In this document: piece by piece, positions 21,052 through 28,189 of the stretch
How the letters are laid out: the number at the start of each line of letters is the position of its first letter
Position numbering within the stretch: position 1 is the first letter of the stretch
Source: RGIG3701 sp030530205
Lineage (GTDB): Bacteria > Planctomycetota > Planctomycetia > Pirellulales > Thermoguttaceae
DNA: 64,000 nt
Assembly (NCBI GenBank): GCA_030530205.1
Contig: JAUMVK010000006.1
Span: 1-64,000 of the forward strand
Direction of reading: 5' to 3'
Position numbers and translations under genes: made by a program
Notes under the pieces: model-generated
Database searches by the model: none
What the model saw: only the letters and a program-made list of their open reading frames with translations
What the model was told of the DNA's origin: nothing

Positions 21052-21639
21052 TCAAATGTCCCATTCCAGAACTCTTTGAAGTGCTTTTTTCAGGCTGGGT
21101 GAGTTTTCGGCGGCATTCAAAACCGACCATTGGGTCTCGATGAATTGTGTGACGATGGACACATACGAAACTCCAGCATGGGCGAGTTTGACAGGCGGGA
21201 CCTCTTTCCGAATCATTGCGTTTTTGGATTTTCGGGCTAACTCGAAAATTATCTCTTTTGGATTTTCTTCGGAATCTGGATTCAGGGGGATTTTGCTCAA
21301 TGGAACCTTGAAAAAGTCTGCGAAATTTTCCCGGTCGGCCAAAAGCCAGGATTCCACCTCGTGAACGGCGACACGAAACAGGAAATTCGGATGACTTAAT
21401 CCTCCAAGCCATTCCTGAACAAGAGCCGGCGCACAAGGATTCCGGTCCAAATCCGTCATCACAAAATAGAAATTTGAACCATGGGCAGATTTGCAGTACG
21501 CTTGAACGTTCTTTTTGATTCTCGAGCAGCCGCGACAGTTGATCAATCGTAATTCCGGCATTTCGGGGCGGCGTTGCAGCAAGGCTTCCATTACGGCACG
21601 CATCGGCTCATCTTCGTAAATCAAAGTTACATACGCCAT
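21052..21639 (-). CDS. TOPRIM-like (DUF4276-type) partner of the adjacent ATPase
   Basis: The 195-aa protein shows an early acidic motif (LIYEDE, E9-E11), then TDLDRN (D63, D65), then HEVESWLLAD (93-102). This spacing resembles TOPRIM-like nuclease domains of OLD-type and DUF4276/DUF4435 proteins, in which a Glu and a DxD bind metal. It overlaps the ATPase stop region: a GTG at 21648 overlaps the TGA, but the ATG at 21639 has GGAG at good spacing and is preferred. Tight coupling to the ATPase suggests a two-subunit system. Family assignment is inference from motifs. Confidence 0.55.
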   Translation of the reverse strand: MAYVTLIYEDEPMRAVMEALLQRRPEMPELRLINCRGCSRIKKNVQAYCKSAHGSNFYFVMTDLDRNPCAPALVQEWLGGLSHPNFLFRVAVHEVESWLLADRENFADFFKVPLSKIPLNPDSEENPKEIIFELARKSKNAMIRKEVPPVKLAHAGVSYVSIVTQFIETQWSVLNAAENSPSLKKALQRVLEWDI

Positions 21640-21644
21640 GAGCT

Positions 21645-22805
21645 TCACTCCAATCCGGGAATTCTTAATTGCCCGATCTGTGGCGGTGCGGTTACGGACT
21701 CCACCATTTCAGCAATAGGTACTCCATTTTTATGCTCCTCCATGCACTGTTCATTTTGGGAAAGTACCTGACAAACGGTTCCTTTAGGAGTTGGTACAAA
21801 TCTTAAAACGTCGTTCATGGAGATGCTTTCATCTGAAAGAAGCGTTTCACTATGAGACGTTACGATGTACTGCCGTTTAACTTTTTTGGATTTTTGCGAC
21901 TGAGCGAACAAAAACGGAAGTCGCGAAACGATTGCGTTGTGGAGTGAAAGTTCCGGTTCTTCGAGAAGCAGGATTCCTTTGTTTTCCATGATCGTCCATA
22001 AAAGGGCAATCAGACGGAGTGTTCCATCAGAAAAATCTGTTTCGTCCTGCTTTCCTGCATTAGGCCGCCAATGTTCGTAACGCGCATGAAGATGCGGTTT
22101 TCCACCATCATCCGGTTCCACTGTTAAATCTTTGATTTGCGGAACTGCTTTGGAAAGAAGGTCGTTAATGACATTTAGACGATGTTTTTGGGTTTTCTTG
22201 GGAGTTTGATTAATCTTTTTTAAAAATCCTTGACCAAATGGGTCGTGTTCCTGGTCCTTGCTGCCGTAAACCATCGGGTAACGTAGAAGCTGCGGCACCA
22301 AGTGATAATACATGATTTCCTGAAGCTCTTTGCGGAGTGGTTTGTATTTTTCATTTTGGCTTGATTGTTCCAGCCACGTTTGAGAAAGTGTGGAAATCGT
22401 TTCATTCTCTTTTCCCATGGCACGATCCAGAAGAAGTACTTCTCCTTGCCAGATTTTCTCGAAAGTCAGGTACGGACGTCGTTCGCCGCGCGTTTCCTGA
22501 CGGAGCCCAATCGCGTATTTCCAAATGGGGGATTCTCCCACTTTATCAGAAAGTTCTACGCAAATTTGAATTTCCGGGTCCTGGCGAGCATTCAGATTAC
22601 GGATTTTTGTGATTCCTCCTCGAACATTTACGGCTCGTTGCAGCCCACCGTCCGGCATCGCAATATCACGTAAAAACCGAAACGCATCGAGAAAATTAGA
22701 CTTCCCAACCGCATTGGGACCCACAATAAAAACGCGTCCAGTCAGCGGAACATCTACTTCAGAGAAATTTTTCCAGTTTTTCAGTTGGATCCGTGTAATG
22801 TACAT
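21645..22805 (-). CDS. AAA (ABC/SMC-type) ATPase, OLD-like
   Basis: The 386-aa protein opens with YITRIQLKNWKNF, the typical start of AAA_15/AAA_21 proteins. It has Walker A GPNAVGKSN (29-37), an ABC-type signature FSDGT (258-262), Walker B ILLLEEPELSLH (278-289) and an H-loop TSHSE (316-320). A helical insertion lies between. No TOPRIM domain is fused; that role seems to be in the next gene, which overlaps it. Such pairs often act in phage defence. The start at 22805 is chosen because an upstream extension to 22895 would read through the ilvC terminator hairpin. Confidence 0.8.
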   Translation of the reverse strand: MYITRIQLKNWKNFSEVDVPLTGRVFIVGPNAVGKSNFLDAFRFLRDIAMPDGGLQRAVNVRGGITKIRNLNARQDPEIQICVELSDKVGESPIWKYAIGLRQETRGERRPYLTFEKIWQGEVLLLDRAMGKENETISTLSQTWLEQSSQNEKYKPLRKELQEIMYYHLVPQLLRYPMVYGSKDQEHDPFGQGFLKKINQTPKKTQKHRLNVINDLLSKAVPQIKDLTVEPDDGGKPHLHARYEHWRPNAGKQDETDFSDGTLRLIALLWTIMENKGILLLEEPELSLHNAIVSRLPFLFAQSQKSKKVKRQYIVTSHSETLLSDESISMNDVLRFVPTPKGTVCQVLSQNEQCMEEHKNGVPIAEMVESVTAPPQIGQLRIPGLE

Positions 22806-22841
22806 TTTTTCGCTCTGCGTTTCAGAAATAAAGAGGTTAAA

Positions 22842-22891
22842 AGGAAAAACAAGAAAAATATTCGGAAGGGCCTTTCCGGGCGCCTTCCGAA
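22842..22891 (-). terminator. Rho-independent terminator after ilvC
   Basis: On the minus strand TTCGGAAGG and CCTTCCGAA (perfect 9-bp arms, 22861-22891) enclose a 13-nt loop and are followed by a T-rich tract (ATTTTTCTTGTTTTT). It ends the ilvH-ilvC transcript just before the ATPase start. Confidence 0.8.
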
Positions 22892-22923
22892 CCAATCAGT
22901 CTTGAACGTCAAAGTTTTTAATC

Positions 22924-23928
22924 TCAGACTTCTTTCGCGTCGATCCAGCTCATGAGCTTACGCAGTTTGCGGCCGGTGACTTCGAGCGGGTGCTTGGCTT
23001 CTTTCGCGCGGATCGCTTTGAAGTTCGGGGCTTTGACCTGGTTCTCAAGCAGCCAGTTGCGGGCGAACGAACCGTCCTGGATCTCGCTGAGGACTTTCTT
23101 CATTTCCTTCTTCGTTTCCTCGGTGATGATACGGTTGCCGATCTTGTAATCGCCGTATTCAGCCGTGTTGGAAATGCTGTAGCGCATGTAGCTCAGACCG
23201 CCTTGGTAGATCAGGTCAACGATCAGTTTCACTTCATGGCAGCATTCGAAGTAAGCCATTTCCGGCTGGTAGCCAGCCTCGACCAGCGTCTCAAAACCGG
23301 CTTTGATCAGAGCGGAAAGACCACCGCAGAGAACGACCTGTTCACCGAAGAGGTCGGTTTCGGTTTCTTCAGCGAAAGTGGTTTCGATGACGCCCGCGCG
23401 GGTGCCGCCGATGCCTTTCGCGTATGCCAGACCAAGGGCTTTTTCCGCATCGCCGGCGCCAGGACCAAGAGCGATGAGGCACGGAACACCAGCGCCCTTC
23501 ACGAACTCAGCGCGAACGAGGTGACCCGGACCTTTCGGGGCGATCATGATGAACTTGTTCTCGGCCGGAACGTCGAACTGACCGAAGTGAACGTTGAAGC
23601 CGTGGGAAGCGATGAGAAGCGTGCCCGGCTTGAGGTTCGGACGGATGCTCTCGGCGAAGATTTTGCCCTGAAGTTCATCGGGGAGCAGAATCGTGATCAG
23701 GTCAGCCTGAACGACGGCTTCCGGAATGCTCATCGGCTGGAAACCGTGGGAAACGGCCAAGTCGTAGTTCGCGGTGCCGGGGAGTTCAGCGACGATGACG
23801 TTCACGCCATTGTCACGCAGGTTCTGCGCGTGACCGTGACCCTGACTGCCGTAGCCAAGGATGGCGACAGTTTTGCCATTCAGAAGAGAGAGGTCCGCGT
23901 CTTTATCATAATACATTGTAGCAGCCAT
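22924..23928 (-). CDS. ilvC: Ketol-acid reductoisomerase
   Basis: This 334-aa class I enzyme converts acetolactate to dihydroxyisovalerate in valine, leucine and isoleucine synthesis. The nucleotide-binding motif is GYGSQGHGHAQNL (25-37). Metal and active-site segments are visible: GPGHLVRAEFVKG, ETFAEETETDLFGEQ and the C-terminal EYGDYKIG. The beta2-alphaB cofactor loop reads AELPGTAN (47-54): the Arg and Ser that usually hold the NADPH 2'-phosphate are Leu and Thr, with a Glu just before, which may favour NADH. AGGAGGAA lies before the start. It is paired with ilvH. Confidence 0.98.
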   Translation of the reverse strand: MAATMYYDKDADLSLLNGKTVAILGYGSQGHGHAQNLRDNGVNVIVAELPGTANYDLAVSHGFQPMSIPEAVVQADLITILLPDELQGKIFAESIRPNLKPGTLLIASHGFNVHFGQFDVPAENKFIMIAPKGPGHLVRAEFVKGAGVPCLIALGPGAGDAEKALGLAYAKGIGGTRAGVIETTFAEETETDLFGEQVVLCGGLSALIKAGFETLVEAGYQPEMAYFECCHEVKLIVDLIYQGGLSYMRYSISNTAEYGDYKIGNRIITEETKKEMKKVLSEIQDGSFARNWLLENQVKAPNFKAIRAKEAKHPLEVTGRKLRKLMSWIDAKEV

Positions 23929-23948
23929 TAGAGTATTCCTCCTGAACT

Positions 23949-24428
23949 TTAGTTTCCTCTCGTCATGGCGATCCGCCCGGACCGCGCGAGTTCCAAAATG
24001 CCGAAAGGTTTCATTAGTTCAATTAAAGCATCGATTTTGTTTTCTTTTCCGGAGAGCTCGATTACCAGGGAATCTGGAGAGACGTCGACGATTTTCGCCC
24101 GGAAAATGTCTGTCAGCTCGTGGATCTCGAGACGTTTTATAGAGTCCGCCTTGACTTTGATCAGAGCCAGATCCCGTTCTACGCAGTCGGTTGTACTTAT
24201 GTCTTCGGCCTTCACAACGGTGACGATTTTCTGCAGTTGGGTGCGTACCTGATCCATCGTGTGGTCGTCACCATCCACGACAACCGTCATACGGGAAAGG
24301 GCTGGATTGTCTGTTTCGCCGACCGTCAGGCTTTTAATATTAAAGCCACGGGCGGAGAACATTCCGGAAATGTGCGAAAGGACGCCAGGAACGTTATGGA
24401 CCAAAGCATAAATGATGTGCTGCGACAT
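23949..24428 (-). CDS. ilvH: Acetolactate synthase small (regulatory) subunit
   Basis: The 159-aa protein starts with an ACT domain (HIIYALVHNVPGVLSHISGMFSARGFNI), followed by TVVVDGDDHTMDQVRTQLQKIV and a C-terminal half (ELTDIFRAKIVDVS...LARSGRIAMTRG). It binds branched-chain amino acids and controls the catalytic subunit, IlvB, which is not in the window. GGAG lies before the ATG. ilvC follows after 20 bp, so the two are cotranscribed from the promoter at 24460-24487. Confidence 0.97.
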   Translation of the reverse strand: MSQHIIYALVHNVPGVLSHISGMFSARGFNIKSLTVGETDNPALSRMTVVVDGDDHTMDQVRTQLQKIVTVVKAEDISTTDCVERDLALIKVKADSIKRLEIHELTDIFRAKIVDVSPDSLVIELSGKENKIDALIELMKPFGILELARSGRIAMTRGN

Positions 24429-24459
24429 AAAGGAGTCTCCTGAATAAATATTCTAAGTC

Positions 24460-24487
24460 ATTTTATCATATTTTTCCCTAGGTGCAA
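24460..24487 (-). promoter_or_regulatory. Predicted promoter for ilvH-ilvC
   Basis: On the minus strand TTGCAC (24482-24487) and TAAAAT (24460-24465) are 16 bp apart, about 30 bp before the ilvH start. The short leader leaves no room for a peptide attenuator. Confidence 0.6.
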
Positions 24488-24504
24488 GGGGGGGCACTTT
24501 AATT

Positions 24505-24536
24505 AATGAATAATGAAGAACGAATAATGAATAATG
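24505..24536. repeat. AT-rich GAATAATGA-type repeat, half element
   Basis: A run of AATGAATAATGA, GAACGAATAATGA and AATAATG words directly precedes the GC-rich hairpin array. It is the same word family as at 8960-9029, 13315-13428 and 36908-37033, but no inverted right arm is visible here. Confidence 0.7.
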
Positions 24537-24539
24537 GGA

Positions 24540-24701
24540 GGCGGTAATGGAGGCCGGAGGCCGGAATTACGCGCCGGTTAACCCACTACGGACGAACGTG
24601 AGGCGGTAATGGAGGCCGGAGGCCGGAATTACGCGCCGGTTAACCCACTACGGACGAACGTGAGGCGGTAATAAAGCGCGAAGCGCGGAATTACGAGGCG
24701 G
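24540..24701 (+). repeat. Three-copy tandem array of the GC-rich hairpin repeat
   Basis: Copies start at 24540, 24602 and 24664, giving an exact 62-bp period: a 38-bp hairpin unit plus a 24-bp linker (TTAACCCACTACGGACGAAC...). Copies 1 and 2 are alike. In copy 3 both inner blocks change from GGCC to GCGC, so pairing is kept. The array lies just past the stop of the minus-strand gene at 24718 and before the ilvH promoter. It is not a CRISPR array: there are three units, the spacers are identical and no cas gene is near. Confidence 0.85.
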
Positions 24702-24717
24702 GTTGAGCCATTATTTC

Positions 24718-26040
24718 TTAAAGCGTAAACTTCAGTCCTTGTGCCACCGCGCCGCCGTCCTCAAGGAAACGCAGCGAGAACGGACACGCGCGGCCCTGCG
24801 ACTGGAACTCAATGTAAACCGGGTTACGGCCGATGTTCAGCGTCACAGGGATGAGGAATGGCTTCTCGCCCCCGGTTTTGCTCTCGAAGATCACCTTCCC
24901 GTTGAGCCAGAACCGGACCGGGGCCGGCGAGGTCAGTTCCGCATTGAGCTTGGCGCCGACCTCAGATTCCACCACGTTGCGCAGATAGAGGAAAGATCCT
25001 TTCGGGAAATGCCGGGTCGTGGCCAGTTCCCACCCCAAAGCCGTCTGGCCGGCCACCAGCGGGGACCATCTTTCGGCCGGAAATGTCGCTGGGTTTTCGT
25101 CAGGAGTTTCCTGCGCCTGGGTCGCAAGCCACATGAAAACGCCCCCCTGACGTACATCGATCTGACGCAAAACCGCCAGAGCGCGCTGACGGACGTCTTC
25201 TTTCTTGCAATTCTGCTCAATGTCGGTCAGGACCTCTTTCACTTCGTCTCTCATCGAGAAACGCTTTACGTTCGCGATGCGGATGGCGGCCAGCGCGGCA
25301 TTTGCGGCGGTTTCGGTTTCGCGTTTCATTTCCTCAGCGGCGAAACGCATGCACTCCACCTTGCGGCAGTAGCGGCCCATCAGGTCCCAGACCTGCTTCT
25401 GCGTAACGACGTCGGGAGAGGCGAGGAGTTTTTTGTACCATTCGAGCGGCGCGGGGGTCCGTTCGATCGAAGTCCCCATTTTTTCGAGGAGTTCCAGGCG
25501 TTTTTCCGGGTCACTGCAGGCCAGGACCGCGGCGGTTTCCGATTCGAGCCGGGCTGCGAGCTGCGCGTCCGTTTCGGCGGTGAAGTCGTTCCGGTAGAAC
25601 TCACCGTGACGGTACGGGGCCGTGAACGTCGTGTCCTTCGGGACCTTCGAGTCGTGATCCTTTTTCACGAAATCAATGAGCATCGCGGCGATTTTGGCCG
25701 TTTCCCCCTGATTCGCGTCGGAGGTCAAAAACGGCGTGAGGGCCTCGACCGTCGCGGGGCCGGCGATGGGGTAAAGGATCCGGCCGATGGTCCGCTGGCC
25801 GTCGAGCGTGGCGGTCGGGAAGGCCGCCAGCAGCATCTTCTCGGCCTCAAGCATTTCTTCACTGCCGGGCTGCATCTGAAAGACCGCGTACTCCATCGGT
25901 GCGATCGCGCCGTTATTCACGCCCGCCTCGTACGTGGGGAAAATCTTGCACGCGGCCGAGACTTTCTCCAGCGGCGTCTGCGCAAAAAGGGGAGCGGCGA
26001 GAGCGAAAAGGAAAAACAAAAAGGGGGTGAAAATCTTCAT
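24718..26040 (-). CDS. Secreted helical-repeat (HEAT-like) protein, function unknown
   Basis: The 440-aa protein has a signal peptide (KIFTPFLFFLFALAAPLFA). Residues 25-310 are Ala/Leu/Glu-rich helices that fit HEAT-like repeats (for example AANAALAAIRIANVKRFSMRDEVKEVL). The last 120 residues are beta-rich (VRFWLNGKVIFESKTGG, NPVYIEFQSQG) and resemble a small ligand-binding domain. No catalytic motif is visible. Planctomycetes encode many such proteins. It is followed by the hairpin repeat array and preceded on the same strand by a gene remnant. Confidence 0.5.
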   Translation of the reverse strand: MKIFTPFLFFLFALAAPLFAQTPLEKVSAACKIFPTYEAGVNNGAIAPMEYAVFQMQPGSEEMLEAEKMLLAAFPTATLDGQRTIGRILYPIAGPATVEALTPFLTSDANQGETAKIAAMLIDFVKKDHDSKVPKDTTFTAPYRHGEFYRNDFTAETDAQLAARLESETAAVLACSDPEKRLELLEKMGTSIERTPAPLEWYKKLLASPDVVTQKQVWDLMGRYCRKVECMRFAAEEMKRETETAANAALAAIRIANVKRFSMRDEVKEVLTDIEQNCKKEDVRQRALAVLRQIDVRQGGVFMWLATQAQETPDENPATFPAERWSPLVAGQTALGWELATTRHFPKGSFLYLRNVVESEVGAKLNAELTSPAPVRFWLNGKVIFESKTGGEKPFLIPVTLNIGRNPVYIEFQSQGRACPFSLRFLEDGGAVAQGLKFTL

Positions 26041-26112
26041 TTTGAGTTGATTTTTTAATGGGGTTTCTGAAATGAAAGGTACTATTCGATCTTGTTAAAC
26101 TTTGCGTGAGTT

Positions 26113-26232
26113 TCAGTATTCCTTTTCGTCGAGGAAATGCCAGGTTTTTCCGCCATCGGTACTTTCGTTTGGGCCGAGGCACGGTACGATTTACAGAATG
26201 ACGAGGAGCAAAAAATGAACAATGTTTTTCAT
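26113..26232 (-). pseudogene. Remnant of a secreted sialidase/BNR-repeat gene
   Basis: One reading frame gives a signal-peptide-like start (MKNIVHFLLLVIL), a TAA, then IVPCLGPNESTDGGKTWHFLDEKEY and a TGA. STDGGKTWHFLDE is the BNR/Asp-box pattern (S-x-D-x-G-x-x-W) of sialidases and related glycosidases. Only the two ends of a gene seem to remain, with most of the middle lost and a stop in frame. Its ATG overlaps the stop of the acyltransferase gene (ATGA), so the original gene was probably translationally coupled to it. Confidence 0.5.
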
Positions 26233-27140
26233 GTTGAGTCTCCATTCCTGATTTTCTCCCGCTTGGGCTTTTCCCGCCACCGGCGATGAAGCCACCAATA
26301 TTGATTGGGCGTTTTGCGGATCAATTCGTCGAAAACGTCGCAGTACCACTGAGCCACCTCTTTTGGTGAGGTCAAATCCGTTTGGACTTCCGGATCGAGC
26401 CAGCCGGTGACGAGAATTTCAAACCGAAAAGGTTCTTCCCCCTTACGGATCGGCGCGGCAAGAATGACTGGTGCGCTGTACGTGCGGGAAAGGATCGGGA
26501 CCACTTTGTACGTGGAAACGTCTCGGCCGAAGGATTTGACCCACACGCCCTTGGGTCCTGCGAACTGGTCGGTGAGGATCACGACAGCACGACCGTTTTC
26601 CATCGCTTCCTGAAGCATGGGAGCCGCGTCTTTTTTGGGAATCAGCCGCTGACCGGTCGAGTGCCGAAACCGGGCCAGGTACCGGTTCAGGAACCGATTG
26701 TCGAGGGTCCGCGCGACGCTGTACGGCGGGATCCCGATCAGGCCCAAAATGTAGCCGGCGAACTCAAAATTCCCGAGGTGACCCGTGGCGTAAATCACCG
26801 GCCGATGCTCGTACATCGCCTGCAAAGGGGCGGCTTCGTTGATGAGCGTCACGTACTTTTTCCAGTTGGAAAGGTGTATTTTCCTTTCGGCAAAAGCAGT
26901 TTCGACGAGCATAAGCATAAGGTGCCGCCACATCGCGCGCTTCAGTTCACGAATCTCCTCGGGAGTTTTCCCGGGAAAGGCGTGGGTCAAGTTTTCATTC
27001 AAAACCCGATCACGTATATGAAAAACATCCACGGCAAGCCAGGCTAAAAGGCGCGCACCTGCCTGAGCCTGCTCCAGAGAAAGGGCCTGGAGGGCGGAAA
27101 CGATTAAACGAACAAGGATGTAAACGAGGAAATCAATCAT
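26229..27140 (-). CDS. Lipid A biosynthesis-type acyltransferase (LpxL/HtrB family)
   Basis: The 303-aa protein has an N-terminal membrane segment (IDFLVYILVRLIVSALQAL) and the acyltransferase motif GHLGNFE (HxxxxE-like catalytic site). VVILTDQFAGPKGVWVKSFGR and a C-terminal NQYWWLHRRW segment match the LpxL/LpxM group. It would add a secondary acyl chain to lipid A at the inner membrane, which supports a Gram-negative-type envelope. I chose the ATG at 27140; a longer frame would need a TTG start at 27206. The specific chain added cannot be told. Confidence 0.85.
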   Translation of the reverse strand: MIDFLVYILVRLIVSALQALSLEQAQAGARLLAWLAVDVFHIRDRVLNENLTHAFPGKTPEEIRELKRAMWRHLMLMLVETAFAERKIHLSNWKKYVTLINEAAPLQAMYEHRPVIYATGHLGNFEFAGYILGLIGIPPYSVARTLDNRFLNRYLARFRHSTGQRLIPKKDAAPMLQEAMENGRAVVILTDQFAGPKGVWVKSFGRDVSTYKVVPILSRTYSAPVILAAPIRKGEEPFRFEILVTGWLDPEVQTDLTSPKEVAQWYCDVFDELIRKTPNQYWWLHRRWREKPKREKIRNGDST

Positions 27141-27353
27141 AAAAAACGGCGGATACTTTGGAATCTGTTTTTTCGCGAAGTCTGTACCTGAAAAGCGCTT
27201 CCACAAATTCCAAAATGTATTTTACCATATTTTACGGTCGGAAAAAAGGGGGGGAGGAGCGCGCCTGGAATCCCTCACTCGGGATGGAAGAATCCGGCTG
27301 TTCCGTTTCGGGTTCTTGTCGAGGTAATTTTTTGAAAATTTTACGGGTGGTCC

Positions 27354-27381
27354 TTGAAAAATCTGTAAGAAAAGGTACAAT
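27354..27381 (+). promoter_or_regulatory. Predicted promoter for trpGDC
   Basis: TTGAAA (27354-27359) and TACAAT (27376-27381) are 16 bp apart. They lie about 60 bp before the AGGAGG ribosome binding site of trpG. The rest of 27141-27353 holds only small hairpins and no gene that I can support. Confidence 0.6.
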
Positions 27382-27450
27382 AAAAGAAGAACAAAGGAGT
27401 TTTTTCTGAAGGCGGAAGCCCCTTTCCCGCTTTCAGGAGGAACTCTTTTT

Positions 27451-28092
27451 TTGAAAACAGACGAGAAAACCGTCTGGGTACTCCTTTATTTTTGCCTGGA
27501 CAGGCCACCGCGAAATATGATTTTGCTCATTGATAATTACGACAGTTTTTCGTTTAATTTGTACCAACTCGTAGGCTCCATCGAGCCTGATATTCGTGTG
27601 GTGCGAAATGACGAGCTGACCATTTCAGAAATTGAGGCATTAGCGCCGACAGCGATCCTTCTCTCGCCGGGTCCGGGAAAGCCGTGTGACGCAGGAATTT
27701 GTGAAGACGTGGTTCGTTCTTTTGCAGGGAAGATCCCGATTTTTGGCGTTTGTCTCGGCCATCAGGCGATCTGCGAGGTGTACGGCGCGACCGTGACGTA
27801 TGCGAAAGAACTGATGCACGGCAAGCAGTCCATTTGTGCTTTGGATGTTTCCAGCCCGATTTTTCGAGGTCTTCCCGAAAAAATGCCCGTGGCGCGGTAC
27901 CATTCACTGGCGGCGGTGGAGTCCACGATTCCCGCGGAGTTAAAGGTCATCGCCCGAACCGATGATGACGAGGTCATGGCGGTAGCGCATCGTGATTTCC
28001 ATGTGTACGGCGTTCAATTTCATCCAGAATCGATTTTGACTCCCGAGGGGAAGAAAATCCTCGAAAATTTTCTGTCCCTCGAATCCAGGTAA
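27451..28092 (+). CDS. trpG: Anthranilate synthase component II (glutamine amidotransferase)
   Basis: The class I amidotransferase gives ammonia to anthranilate synthase. Motifs are MILLIDNYDSFSFNLYQL, LLSPGPGKPCDAG, the nucleophile GVCLGHQ and the final VQFHPES. The conserved protein begins at the ATG at 27517 (191 aa). However, an AGGAGG Shine-Dalgarno lies about 10 nt before an in-frame TTG at 27451, giving 22 extra residues (MKTDEKTVWVLLYFCLDRPPRN). Both starts are possible; the TTG has the much better ribosome binding site. Some PabA proteins look alike, but the trpD and trpC neighbours favour TrpG. Confidence 0.93.
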   Translation: MKTDEKTVWVLLYFCLDRPPRNMILLIDNYDSFSFNLYQLVGSIEPDIRVVRNDELTISEIEALAPTAILLSPGPGKPCDAGICEDVVRSFAGKIPIFGVCLGHQAICEVYGATVTYAKELMHGKQSICALDVSSPIFRGLPEKMPVARYHSLAAVESTIPAELKVIARTDDDEVMAVAHRDFHVYGVQFHPESILTPEGKKILENFLSLESR

Positions 28093-28189
28093 AATATCTC
28101 TGAAACCGGGAAAAGCCCAGAAAACAAGTAAACGCTCCTCTGTTCTTTTTTCATCGTTCCGATTAAAACTTTAGACTTTTTAAAATACA

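Noticed and set aside
20990..21436. N-terminal extension of the EEP-family protein
   Set aside because: It crosses an intergenic gap and the TOPRIM-like gene. The signal peptide at 20989 marks the real start.
22806..22895. 30-residue N-terminal extension of the ATPase
   Set aside because: It would be translated from the ilvC terminator hairpin. Family members start at the YITRIQLKNW motif.
24540..24701. CRISPR-like array
   Set aside because: There are only three units, the spacers are identical, the hairpin unit also occurs singly elsewhere, and no cas gene is present.
24703..26058. Plus-strand 451-aa frame over the secreted helical-repeat gene
   Set aside because: It is Arg/His-rich, lacks a signal or motif, and is the mirror of a minus-strand gene with a clear signal peptide.
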